Positions 1 through 6,848 of a stretch of DNA of 7,717 nt are shown here, piece by piece; the stretch's first letter is position 1, and each line of letters starts with the position of its first letter. A program made the position numbers and the translations under genes. The DNA comes from Bacteroidota bacterium (GTDB lineage: Bacteria > Bacteroidota > Bacteroidia > Bacteroidales > UBA1402), in assembly GCA_030706285.1 (NCBI GenBank), contig JAUZOU010000135.1:1-7717 (forward strand), in the 5' to 3' direction. The notes beneath the pieces are model-generated. The model was given only the letters and a program-made list of their open reading frames with translations, was not told where the DNA came from and did no database searches.

Positions 1-743
1 GAAGCACCAAATGCCCAGTCGCTGTTTTTAGGCCTCCGGCTATTGAAAGCCAATAGATTTTCCTGTTCTGCAGCTGACCTCCCCTTTTCAGTTTGTCTGG
101 TTCGTGGGTTGACTGCGTAATTAAACGCAGAACTGTCCGCTGCCGTCGTGGCTGCCATAGCCGCCGTATTGCCCATGCCTGCTGAAACGACTGAGTCACA
201 AGTATTTTCTTTATTTTCTGGCGTGTTGGTTGCTGCATCGTTGGCAGTCAGCAAAACAGCCTCACCGGTTTTGCGAACTTTCCAAACCGGTTTTGACAGG
301 ACAGCCGGTACAACCAACCTCATTGGATTCGTTCCGTTGAAGCCGGAGGGTTGAACGGAACCCGTTAATTGGTCTGAAGTTACCTGATCCGATTTCATCC
401 GGTTTGAGGTCTTCTGGCTTGAGATTGACTGGTCTGAGATTGCCTGGTCTAACGTTCCTTTGACCGGAGGCATTGTCATTGACAACAGACCTGGCTCAAC
501 CGGTTTATTGTTAAACAATCCGGACAGGATCACCAACAATGCCACAGCCGCCGCCACACCCGGATAGACGATCATCAACCGAAGTTTCTTCTTTCGGGAG
601 GCCCGCTGCAATCGCTGATTCAATTCCTCCCAACGATTGTCATCAACAGGTAGTTGATGATCCTGAAGAGAGTCCTTGAAATAAGCCAGGAACGGATCAT
701 CATGGCCGTTTACCGGCTGCTTATTGTACTTTCTGTCTTGCAT
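1..743 (-). CDS. membrane-anchored anti-sigma-like protein, possible beta-barrel fusion; C-terminus off window
   Basis: The reading frame begins at the ATG at 743 and stays open for 247 codons to the window edge, so only the N-terminal part is present. Residues 1-54 are predicted cytoplasmic, with a short motif around DDNRWEELNQRL and a basic stretch RKKKLR. Residues 55-77 form one transmembrane helix. After it comes a long Ser/Thr/Ala/Asn-rich linker expected in the periplasm, with pentapeptide repeats at residues 99-128. The last residues (NSDWAFGAS) resemble the entry into the outer-membrane beta-barrel domains that end many Bacteroidota proteins encoded beside ECF sigma factors. The start overlaps the sigma gene by 23 bases and has a usable GGAG six bases upstream, so translational coupling is likely. 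The position next to the sigma gene suggests that it restrains or senses for that factor. The anti-sigma role and the barrel are inferences. Confidence 0.75.
   Translation of the reverse strand, partial: MQDRKYNKQPVNGHDDPFLAYFKDSLQDHQLPVDDNRWEELNQRLQRASRKKKLRLMIVYPGVAAAVALLVILSGLFNNKPVEPGLLSMTMPPVKGTLDQAISDQSISSQKTSNRMKSDQVTSDQLTGSVQPSGFNGTNPMRLVVPAVLSKPVWKVRKTGEAVLLTANDAATNTPENKENTCDSVVSAGMGNTAAMAATTAADSSAFNYAVNPRTRQTEKGRSAAEQENLLAFNSRRPKNSDWAFGA
360..449 (-). repeat. degenerate 15-bp tandem repeat encoding six pentapeptides
   Basis: Six consecutive in-frame 15-base units encode DQAIS, DQSIS, SQKTS, NRMKS, DQVTS and DQLTG. The two units nearest the transmembrane end (bases 435-449 and 420-434) differ at one base; the others have diverged further. 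The repeat lies in the predicted periplasmic linker of the anti-sigma-like protein. It is probably a flexible spacer that grew by slippage. Confidence 0.75.
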
Positions 744-1284
744 ACGCTTCTCCGATGATGGGTTCAATGGTTCTCTGCAACATCTTTCTGGCTCTGACCA
801 GCTGTGATTGGGATGAACTTTCTTTTATCTTTAGCATGCCGGCTATTTCACTGTGGGAATAGCCTTCGATCGCATACAAATTAAAAACAGTCCGGCATCC
901 GGCAGGCAATTTGGCGATTAAGGCAAGCAACTCTTCGGCTGTCAGCCGGCTCAACGCTGAGGCATTGCCATCATCCTCAATCTGGCTGTCATAATCATCC
1001 AACGGACAGGTAAATTTCATCAAGGCATGCCGTCTTAAATATTCCAGTGACGTGGTAACAAAGATGCGCCGGATCCAGCCGGCAAAAGAGCCTTCACCGG
1101 TATAGGTTCCGATCTTGGTAAACACTTTCAAAAACCCATCCTGCAGAAGATCCTGAGCGGTATCCTTATCCGTAACATACCTGTAACAGACGCTCATCAT
1201 TTTCGGTGCATATGTATTATATAACATTTTTTGAAATGACGGATCCTTCCTTCTACAGCCAGCGATTAACTCTTGTTCATCCAT
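721..1284 (-). CDS. ECF-type RNA polymerase sigma-70 factor
   Basis: This 187-residue protein has the size and two-domain layout of an extracytoplasmic-function sigma factor, which directs core RNA polymerase to a small set of promoters. Region 2 spans about residues 9-86: helical LYNTYAPKMMSVCYRY, the core-binding segment DLLQDGFLKVF at 45-55, and the -10-recognition part GSFAGWIRRI at 65-74. An acidic linker (about 95-110) follows. Region 4 runs about 113-172, with LPAGCRTVFNLYAIEGYSHSEIAGML as its helix-turn-helix. A stop codon lies directly in front of the ATG, which fixes the start. The gene lies 53 bases after the lipoprotein gene with no terminator between them, and it overlaps the anti-sigma-like gene. 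The three are therefore probably one operon. The signal and target promoters are unknown. Confidence 0.95.
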   Translation of the reverse strand: MDEQELIAGCRRKDPSFQKMLYNTYAPKMMSVCYRYVTDKDTAQDLLQDGFLKVFTKIGTYTGEGSFAGWIRRIFVTTSLEYLRRHALMKFTCPLDDYDSQIEDDGNASALSRLTAEELLALIAKLPAGCRTVFNLYAIEGYSHSEIAGMLKIKESSSQSQLVRARKMLQRTIEPIIGEAYARQKVQ

Positions 1285-1337
1285 TCATTAACCGGTTTGT
1301 CCATCTTATGATCCTGCAGGATTGCATGATAAGGCTA

Positions 1338-2150
1338 TTATTTCGTATAGAGATACTCGATGATGTAATATTGTCGCTGTAACGTTTCTCTGTCCCATGT
1401 GCCCAGATAACAGACACGTGATTGCCCGGGGCTGACGTATTTGTGATATCTGAACTGAATTAAACCCAAATCGTACAGCCCGCCCCCTTGGTTGTGCAAA
1501 GCTCCCGGGCAATATTCAGGCAAAAAAGCGAACGATCTCAGACTCTCGAGATTTCCTATAGATGATTGACACCGCTCTTTTGCTACAGAAGCATCTCCGG
1601 CTAAGGTCGATTTGGTAAAATAAACATCGATGATAAACTCACCTTTTCCCTTCACATTGATGCCGTTGCTGTCGATCTGATTGTTTTTATCGTAATAGAA
1701 ATGGGCCGTTAGTTGATCATTATCTTTCAATGAAGCCCAATACGTAAACATCCACCGGTCTCCCAAATAATCAGTCGCAGAAAAATAGGGTATTGCCAAC
1801 TCGTTGACGGCTATGCCTTGATCGCTCGGTGGAGTACCGATTTCCAACGGAAGTTGTTTAAGAGGCTCCTTTGAAAGGTTAGACACTATATCTGCGGTAT
1901 AAATGCCATTAACCGCCGGCTGTGAAATCCGGTATCCAAGCAGATAACATTCATGCGGTGTCAGTGAGCTGATTTCACGGGAGGTGACATAGCCGCAACT
2001 GGTCGCGGCACAAACGGTTTGATTGACTGTCGTAATATAGGCAATGTCTTTTCCGCAGTTAATTACATGATCCTCATCGTTCAAGCAAGAAGCAAAGACA
2101 AATGGCATGAGGGCCATGGTCATGATAAAAACAAATCGCATACGCTTCAT
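1338..2150 (-). CDS. cysteine-rich putative surface lipoprotein, unrecognised family
   Basis: This 270-residue protein begins with a basic, hydrophobic signal peptide (residues 1-21) ending in a lipobox, FASC, so Cys22 should be acylated. The residues after Cys22 (LNDEDH) are strongly acidic, as in Bacteroidota lipoproteins sent to the cell surface. The mature part looks beta-rich and has seven further cysteines, at 32, 47, 52, 68, 194, 214 and 247, an unusual number that suggests disulfides. I do not recognise the family. The layout vaguely recalls NigD-like lipoproteins, but I cannot support that name. Codon use and frame look like a real gene. It is the first gene of a probable operon with the ECF sigma factor and the anti-sigma-like protein, so a role as surface sensor or as a product controlled by the sigma factor is possible but unproven. 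Confidence 0.85.
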   Translation of the reverse strand: MKRMRFVFIMTMALMPFVFASCLNDEDHVINCGKDIAYITTVNQTVCAATSCGYVTSREISSLTPHECYLLGYRISQPAVNGIYTADIVSNLSKEPLKQLPLEIGTPPSDQGIAVNELAIPYFSATDYLGDRWMFTYWASLKDNDQLTAHFYYDKNNQIDSNGINVKGKGEFIIDVYFTKSTLAGDASVAKERCQSSIGNLESLRSFAFLPEYCPGALHNQGGGLYDLGLIQFRYHKYVSPGQSRVCYLGTWDRETLQRQYYIIEYLYTK

Positions 2151-2281
2151 GAGTCTTTTTTGTTGGTTACATAGAAGAGATGCCTATTCGGGCTAAAAGA
2201 CTGCACCGGCTTCAAAAAAATTTTTTTTGATAGAAATCATCCCGGTTCATGACGGCCTGATGGCATTGCCTGGCCCTTATT

Positions 2282-2314
2282 AAAAAAGGCCGTAACACCT
2301 CGTTACAGCCTTTT
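2282..2314 (-). terminator. intrinsic terminator of the P-type ATPase gene
   Basis: A 13-base stem (arms 2302-2314 and 2284-2296) encloses a 5-base loop. On the - strand the single imperfect position becomes a G-U pair, and the hairpin runs into six T residues. On the + strand the same position is a C-A mismatch, so the - strand is the favoured orientation. It lies 26 bases after the ATPase stop codon and separates that gene from the lipoprotein-sigma cluster. Confidence 0.85.
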
Positions 2315-2340
2315 CCATATCAAGTATCGGCATGCGCCGG

Positions 2341-4890
2341 TTAACAGTTCGACTTTTTCCGTCTGACCGCTTTGAATACTTCAAACCAACTGATGGTTAG
2401 ACAACCGGCAGCGACAGAAATCAGAATTTCCTTCCAGGTCAACGGTTCGAATTGGAAAAGTCCCTGCAGGAAGGGATTGAACAAGACGGCCGTCAGAAAA
2501 AGGACGGCAAAACCGACGATCCATTTCAAGCTGGCATTGGGCGTCGCCAGAATGTGGAAGAAACCGGCCGACCAGGAACGATTCGTCATGATGGTCATCA
2601 GGTTGGCCACAATTAACGCCACAAAAGACATAGCCCTGACTGTATCGGCCGAATAACCAAGGTGAAGGCCGCCGGCATACAAACCGAGCACCACCAGCAA
2701 AATGGAAAGACCCTGCAAACAGCTCAGCAGCACATTTCCTTTTCCAAAAATACTACTGCCAGGATTTCTCGGAGGCCGATTCATCACATTCGGTTCTTCC
2801 CGCTCGGCCTCAAAGATGACCGAACAAGCCGGATCGATAATCAGTTCCATAAACACAACATGCACCGGCAACAGCAGCAACGGCGCATCACTGAAAAAAA
2901 CAGGAATCAGCGACAACCCCGCCATTGGAATGTGTACGGCAAATACATAGCCGAATGCCTTCTGCATATTGTCAAAGATCCGGCGTCCCATCCGGACAGC
3001 ACCAACAATGGAGGCAAAATTATCATCGGTCAACACCAGCGAAGACGCCTCCCTCGCCACATCGGTGCCCCGTTCCCCCATGGCAATACCGATGTTGGCC
3101 GATTTCAGGGCCGGTGCATCATTGACGCCGTCGCCCGTCATGGCCACAATCTCACCTCGTTTTTTCAGGGCATTGACCAGTCTCAGTTTTTGTTCAGGCA
3201 CCATGCGGGCAAAAATGTGGACGTCGGCAATCCGCTCGGTCAGTTCTTCATCAGTCATGGCTTTCAGTTCAGGTCCTGAAATACAAGCCTCCGGATGAGA
3301 CAGGCCTATTTCCTGTCCGATATTCTGAGCCGTAACAGGATAATCACCGGTGATCATGATGACCCGGATACCGGCTTTATGACATTCACTCACTGCTGTC
3401 TTCACTTCAGGCCGGATCGGATCGGACAGCCCGATGAGGCCGACAAACTCGAAATCAAAATCGTGTTGAATTTCCGGTAATGAATGTTGCCCGATTTTAG
3501 CTTTGGCCACACCAAGCACCCGTAGTCCTCTTGAGGCCATTTGTTGAATAGCAGCTTCATAAGCGGTCGTATCCGGCAGATGACACAAATCGAAAATTGA
3601 CTCCGGGGCCCCTTTTGCCGCGATGACATATTGACCGGTAGTGCTTTCCTTAAACACTCTCGACATGGCCAGCAATTCCTTCGAAAGTGAATATTCACGG
3701 ATCATGGACCAGTCGTGATGCAAGTGTTCGGTGTTTTGCAAAAACTCCTCTCCCAACAGGCAGATTGCTTTTTCCATGGGATCATTCGGCTTTGTCTGGC
3801 TTGACAGGATGCCATACTCGATAATTTCATGGAATTCTTCCGGGAACACATGCATATTGGACGCATCCAGAAACGTTTTTTTATTGAACAGCGTATTCAC
3901 AACCATCCGGTTTTGCGTCAGCGTGCCCGTTTTATCGGTACATAACACCGTCGCCGAACCTAGTGTTTCAATAACGGAGGGCTGTCTGGCAAGCACACGT
4001 TGCTTTGAAATGCGCCAGGCCCCCAGAGCCATGAAAATGGTCAGAATGACAGGAAATTCCTCAGGCAATATACCCATAGCCAACGTTAAACCAGCCAGGA
4101 AGCCATGCAATAAATCCCCCCTGGTCAGGAAATAGACCGCCACCACGATCAGACAGAGGAATAGTCCGCCGATAGCCAGTTTCCGGACAATATTGTTCAG
4201 ATCGGTGTTCAGTTTTGTCGGCTCTTCTGCAACACTGCCAAGCGCTTGTCCGATTTTTCCGATTTCTGTCTGCTGTCCGATCCTAAGGACACGGGCTATC
4301 CCATTTCCCTGCACCAGCATGGTCCCTGAAAAAACAAATGGAAGATCATCACCACCTGGTGTCATTTCAGTTTCGCTGCCGTCCGATTCTATTTTGCGCA
4401 CCGGAATCGACTCACCGGTCAGCAATGATTCATCGACCTGAATGTTAACAGCCTGAATGAGCACCGCATCGGCAGGGACCCGCTCCCCTTCGTTCAACAC
4501 GATCAGATCGTCCACAACCAATTCACGGGTCGGTATTTTGATCATTTCACCATGGCGGATGACAACCGCCTTCGGACTTGAAAGTTCTTTCAATGCTTCG
4601 AGCGCTTTTCCGGTCTTACGTTCCTGATAAAATTCAATACACATAATGAAAATGACAAACCCCATCAGCATGACACCTTCCTGAACATCCCCAAGACATA
4701 GATATAAGGTACCGCACGCGACCAATAGCAAGAACATGGGCTCTTTTAAAATGCTAAAAGCCAAATGCCAGAAGGATGTTGATTTTTTTTGCGGAAGTTC
4801 GTTAAACCCCTCCTGCTCTTGTTTTTGACGGACCTGCTCATCAGCCAATCCGGTCATTTGTTTCTTCGAATCATTAAACGTGAATGACAT
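2341..4890 (-). CDS. P-type (P2-like) cation-transporting ATPase
   Basis: This complete 849-residue inner-membrane pump uses ATP to move cations. The N-terminal cation-ATPase domain is at residues 1-50, followed by M1-M2 (about 45-90). The actuator domain carries TGES at 158-161. M3-M4 (about 237-292) contains PEEFP at 276-280. The phosphorylation site DKTGT has its aspartate at 319, and the nucleotide-binding domain carries KGAPE at 426-430. The hinge motifs are TGD at 514-516 and TGDGVNDAP at 585-593. M5-M10 complete the protein. No N-terminal heavy-metal domain or CPC motif is present, so it is not a P1B copper/zinc pump. Against the calcium pump SERCA, the M4 glutamate (Glu277) and M6 aspartate (Asp686) are kept, but the M5 positions are His653 and Met656 and the M6 Asn position is Glu682. 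The substrate cannot therefore be assigned. The gene may share a transcript with the upstream MarR gene and ends in its own terminator. Confidence 0.96.
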   Translation of the reverse strand: MSFTFNDSKKQMTGLADEQVRQKQEQEGFNELPQKKSTSFWHLAFSILKEPMFLLLVACGTLYLCLGDVQEGVMLMGFVIFIMCIEFYQERKTGKALEALKELSSPKAVVIRHGEMIKIPTRELVVDDLIVLNEGERVPADAVLIQAVNIQVDESLLTGESIPVRKIESDGSETEMTPGGDDLPFVFSGTMLVQGNGIARVLRIGQQTEIGKIGQALGSVAEEPTKLNTDLNNIVRKLAIGGLFLCLIVVAVYFLTRGDLLHGFLAGLTLAMGILPEEFPVILTIFMALGAWRISKQRVLARQPSVIETLGSATVLCTDKTGTLTQNRMVVNTLFNKKTFLDASNMHVFPEEFHEIIEYGILSSQTKPNDPMEKAICLLGEEFLQNTEHLHHDWSMIREYSLSKELLAMSRVFKESTTGQYVIAAKGAPESIFDLCHLPDTTAYEAAIQQMASRGLRVLGVAKAKIGQHSLPEIQHDFDFEFVGLIGLSDPIRPEVKTAVSECHKAGIRVIMITGDYPVTAQNIGQEIGLSHPEACISGPELKAMTDEELTERIADVHIFARMVPEQKLRLVNALKKRGEIVAMTGDGVNDAPALKSANIGIAMGERGTDVAREASSLVLTDDNFASIVGAVRMGRRIFDNMQKAFGYVFAVHIPMAGLSLIPVFFSDAPLLLLPVHVVFMELIIDPACSVIFEAEREEPNVMNRPPRNPGSSIFGKGNVLLSCLQGLSILLVVLGLYAGGLHLGYSADTVRAMSFVALIVANLMTIMTNRSWSAGFFHILATPNASLKWIVGFAVLFLTAVLFNPFLQGLFQFEPLTWKEILISVAAGCLTISWFEVFKAVRRKKSNC

Positions 4891-5036
4891 AATTCATGTT
4901 TTTTAATGGAACGAGAATCATCTCACACCTTTTCAGGTGCTCGACATACGTTATCAGTCGTTCTTAATGGAAGGCTGCTGTTATAAGTTCCTGAGCCAAT
5001 CCGGATTCACTGCGTCAAGTGGGTGCTGAACGCTGT

Positions 5037-5453
5037 TTATAGTTTTGTGGTTAGTTTTTCCAGTAATCCGGTAAGTTGTTCCAATTCTGCCGGTTCCAGC
5101 GTTTCCTGCATCAGTTCGGCAAATTTGGTATGAGCATGTTCATGCATTTGATTGATGAGCATCCCTTTTTTGGTCAAGTGCAAGTGTGAGCTTCGTCTGT
5201 CTTCATCAGATTGGATCTTGGCAACATAACCCTTTTGGATCAGTTTGTCAAGACCGACAGTGACCGTCGGTTTGGTCAGGTTCATTTCTGTAGCCAGTTC
5301 CGTGATATTCGGATTACCCAGGTCGTTGATAATTTCCAGATAGTGCATCTGTGCCGCTGTCAGTTCTTTTAGGTTCAATTGCTCACGTGCAAGCTCTTCC
5401 ATTTCTGCCAGATTATGCGACAGCTTTGAAATGATGGTGACGATTTTTTCCAT
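5037..5453 (-). CDS. MarR-family winged-helix transcriptional regulator
   Basis: This 138-residue protein has the normal length and layout of MarR dimers. Dimerisation helices lie at both ends. The DNA-recognition helix-turn-helix is at about residues 50-77 (ITELATEMNLTKPTVTVGLDKL). The beta-wing with the family DRR signature is at 79-94. It contains Glu19, His37, His104, His106 and His108 in places that recall the zinc-binding residues of streptococcal AdcR, so a metal effector is possible; this rests on recalled alignment only. The gene is divergent from apbE and lies upstream of the ATPase in the same direction, 146 bases away with no evident terminator between. A perfect palindrome in its own promoter points to autorepression. 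Confidence 0.94.
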   Translation of the reverse strand: MEKIVTIISKLSHNLAEMEELAREQLNLKELTAAQMHYLEIINDLGNPNITELATEMNLTKPTVTVGLDKLIQKGYVAKIQSDEDRRSSHLHLTKKGMLINQMHEHAHTKFAELMQETLEPAELEQLTGLLEKLTTKL

Positions 5454-5473
5454 AAAGCCCTGACTTGATTCGG

Positions 5474-5507
5474 CAAAGTTAGTTAGTTTGGCCTAACTAA
5501 CAACAAA
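5474..5507 (-). promoter_or_regulatory. promoter of the MarR gene, Bacteroides type
   Basis: On the - strand, TAACTTTG (5481-5474) matches the -7 consensus TAnnTTTG. Nineteen bases upstream is GTTG (5504-5501), and an overlapping exact TTTG (5507-5504) lies at a longer spacing of 22. Transcription would start about 14 bases before the ATG. The operator palindrome fills the spacer. Confidence 0.65.
5478..5501. promoter_or_regulatory. perfect inverted repeat, probable MarR operator
   Basis: Arms GTTAGTTAG (5478-5486) and CTAACTAAC (5493-5501) are exact inverse complements, separated by the six bases TTTGGC. Each arm is itself a doubled TTAG/CTAA element. The site covers the space between the -33 and -7 elements of the MarR promoter, so bound protein would block RNA polymerase. 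It lies 185 bases before the divergent apbE start, for which no clear promoter was found. Confidence 0.75.
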
Positions 5508-5686
5508 AACAATGAAAATTTTATCACTCATGTCATCCAATTGAAAAAAAAGTAATTATAAACATTTTCTGGAGTGATTTGGTTTAAAAAAATAGATTTA
5601 TCGAACACAATTCCTGCCAAATGAATCGTAACTTGCACGCCTGAATTCAGCCGATCAACCAATCACAAACCGACTTCCATCTTCCT

Positions 5687-6706
5687 ATGAAATTGCTACA
5701 GCCCATTCAAACGGTTATCCTCTTGTCCATCAGCGTGGCCGTCCTCTGTTCCTGCCAAAAGAAATCCTATCTGTACGACGAAGGGACAGCATTCAATACA
5801 GCCTACCACCTCACCTATCTATCAAAGGAGGAGCTTCAGCCCGGAATTGACAGCGTCCTGACCAAATTCGACGCAGCCCTGTCCATGTTCAATCCGAATT
5901 CGACGCTCAGCCAGATCAACCGGTCCGGCATCCAACCGTTTGACCTGAGACATCAGCCGTGGGTGGAACGTGTCATTGAGAAAAGCCTGGACTATTCCAA
6001 ACTGACTGGCGGCGCGTTTGACATGACCGTTGCACCGTTGGTCAATGCCTGGGGATTTGGCTTTAAAAAATCGGCGACTATTTCTCAGGCATATATTGAC
6101 AGTTTGCTAACATTTGTCGGTTACCAATTAATCTCGCTCAAAGATGGGCAGCTGGTTAAAGCAGATCCCCGCGTGTGCCTTGATGCCTCAGCCGTAGCCA
6201 AAGGATATGCCTGTGACGTTGTCGCCGACTATCTAAAAAGCAAGGGCGTGACCGATTATATGATCGAAATCGGCGGAGAGCTAGCCCTGAGTGGAAAAAA
6301 TCCTCATGGTTCTGACTGGCGGATAGGCATTAATACACCGACCGATGATAGTTTGTCGATGAGTGAAGACTGGAAGGAAAAATTGACGTTGACCGACCGG
6401 TGCATGGCTACCTCCGGAAACTACCGCCGGTTTTACATCAAGGATGGTAAACGGTATGCCCACACCATCGACCCGCACACCGGCTATCCGGTCCAACATT
6501 CGCTGCTGAGCGCCACTGTTATAGCCGGAGACGGACTGACAGCCGATGCATTGGCAACCGCATTCATGGTGATGGGAGTTGAAAAGGCCTTGCCGTTGGC
6601 TGAATCGTTACCCGACATCGAAGCCTTGTTCATTTGTTCCGACAGTCAGGACAGCACCGGCATGAAAGTGCTCACCACCTCCGGGATTAAACAATGGCAA
6701 AAATAG
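5687..6706 (+). CDS. apbE: FAD:protein FMN transferase, lipoprotein (ApbE)
   Basis: This 339-residue lipoprotein transfers FMN from FAD to a Thr/Ser of exported flavoproteins (for example NqrB/NqrC, RnfG and FMN-binding-domain proteins), with Mg2+. A signal peptide ends in the lipobox LCSC, giving acylated Cys23. The following QKKS lacks acidic residues, so a periplasm-facing position is expected. Family motifs are in order: GGAFDMTVAPLVNAWGFG at 108-125, DASAVAKGYACD at 166-177, IEIGGEL at 193-199, ATSGNYRRF at 241-249, HTIDPHTGYP at 259-268 and TADALATAF at 285-293. Asp287 and Thr291 in the last motif are the expected metal ligands. The length is normal and the gene intact. No flavin-acceptor protein is encoded in the window, so its client is elsewhere. 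It is divergent from the MarR gene, which may regulate it. No good Shine-Dalgarno precedes the start. Confidence 0.95.
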   Translation: MKLLQPIQTVILLSISVAVLCSCQKKSYLYDEGTAFNTAYHLTYLSKEELQPGIDSVLTKFDAALSMFNPNSTLSQINRSGIQPFDLRHQPWVERVIEKSLDYSKLTGGAFDMTVAPLVNAWGFGFKKSATISQAYIDSLLTFVGYQLISLKDGQLVKADPRVCLDASAVAKGYACDVVADYLKSKGVTDYMIEIGGELALSGKNPHGSDWRIGINTPTDDSLSMSEDWKEKLTLTDRCMATSGNYRRFYIKDGKRYAHTIDPHTGYPVQHSLLSATVIAGDGLTADALATAFMVMGVEKALPLAESLPDIEALFICSDSQDSTGMKVLTTSGIKQWQK

Positions 6707-6743
6707 GTTGGTGAGCAGCTCATCAACATTAAGTCTTGAGCTG
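6707..6743 (+). other. overlapping alternative hairpins directly after apbE
   Basis: Directly after the apbE stop, GTTGGTGAGC (6707-6716) can pair with GCTCATCAAC (6718-6727) through one G-U pair. In practice this gives an 8-pair stem with a 5-base loop. A competing 7-pair stem joins CAGCTCA (6716-6722) to TGAGCTG (6737-6743). Neither is followed by a T-run, so these are not clear intrinsic terminators. They may be a weak 3' end or RNA-protecting structure. Confidence 0.35.
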
Positions 6744-6848
6744 GATTTATACCAATTAGCCATATACAAAGTTATTGCCCAGGCAGGGACTCTGATTCCG
6801 CTACCAAGGTTAGTTATTTCAATCCATAGAGAATAAAAATCCGGATTG

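Noticed and set aside
148..354. Open frame of 68 codons on the + strand
   Set aside because: It is opposite the Ser/Thr/Ala-rich linker of the anti-sigma-like gene, has no start context, and is covered by the continuous - strand frame.
1266..1304. 12-residue mini-ORF on the - strand overlapping the sigma start
   Set aside because: It could be a regulatory leader peptide, but such short frames are common by chance and it shows no attenuator-type codon run.
1311..1322. Perfect 12-base palindrome ATCCTGCAGGAT between the lipoprotein and sigma genes
   Set aside because: One or two perfect 12-base palindromes are expected by chance in a window this size, and it has no T-run to act as a terminator.
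2214..2228. A7-T8 tract upstream of the lipoprotein gene
   Set aside because: It may be part of a promoter region, but no TAnnTTTG element at correct spacing follows on the - strand, so I did not call a promoter.
2662..3279. Open frame of 205 codons on the + strand, and several shorter ones around it
   Set aside because: They lie opposite the ATPase coding sequence, have His/Arg/Gln-rich compositions with no recognisable domain, and are explained as antisense shadows of that gene.
4926..4939. Short hairpin CACCT-TTTC-AGGTG between the MarR and ATPase genes
   Set aside because: A 5-pair stem with no following T-run is too weak to be called a terminator or operator.
4903..4972. Nine-base direct repeat TTAATGGAA at 4903 and 4964 upstream of the ATPase gene
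   Set aside because: The copies are short, about six helical turns apart and not flanked by promoter elements, so chance explains them.
6767..6774. TAACTTTG on the - strand, a match to the -7 consensus
   Set aside because: No TTTG-like -33 element lies at 19-22 bases upstream and no gene starts downstream of it on that strand before apbE.
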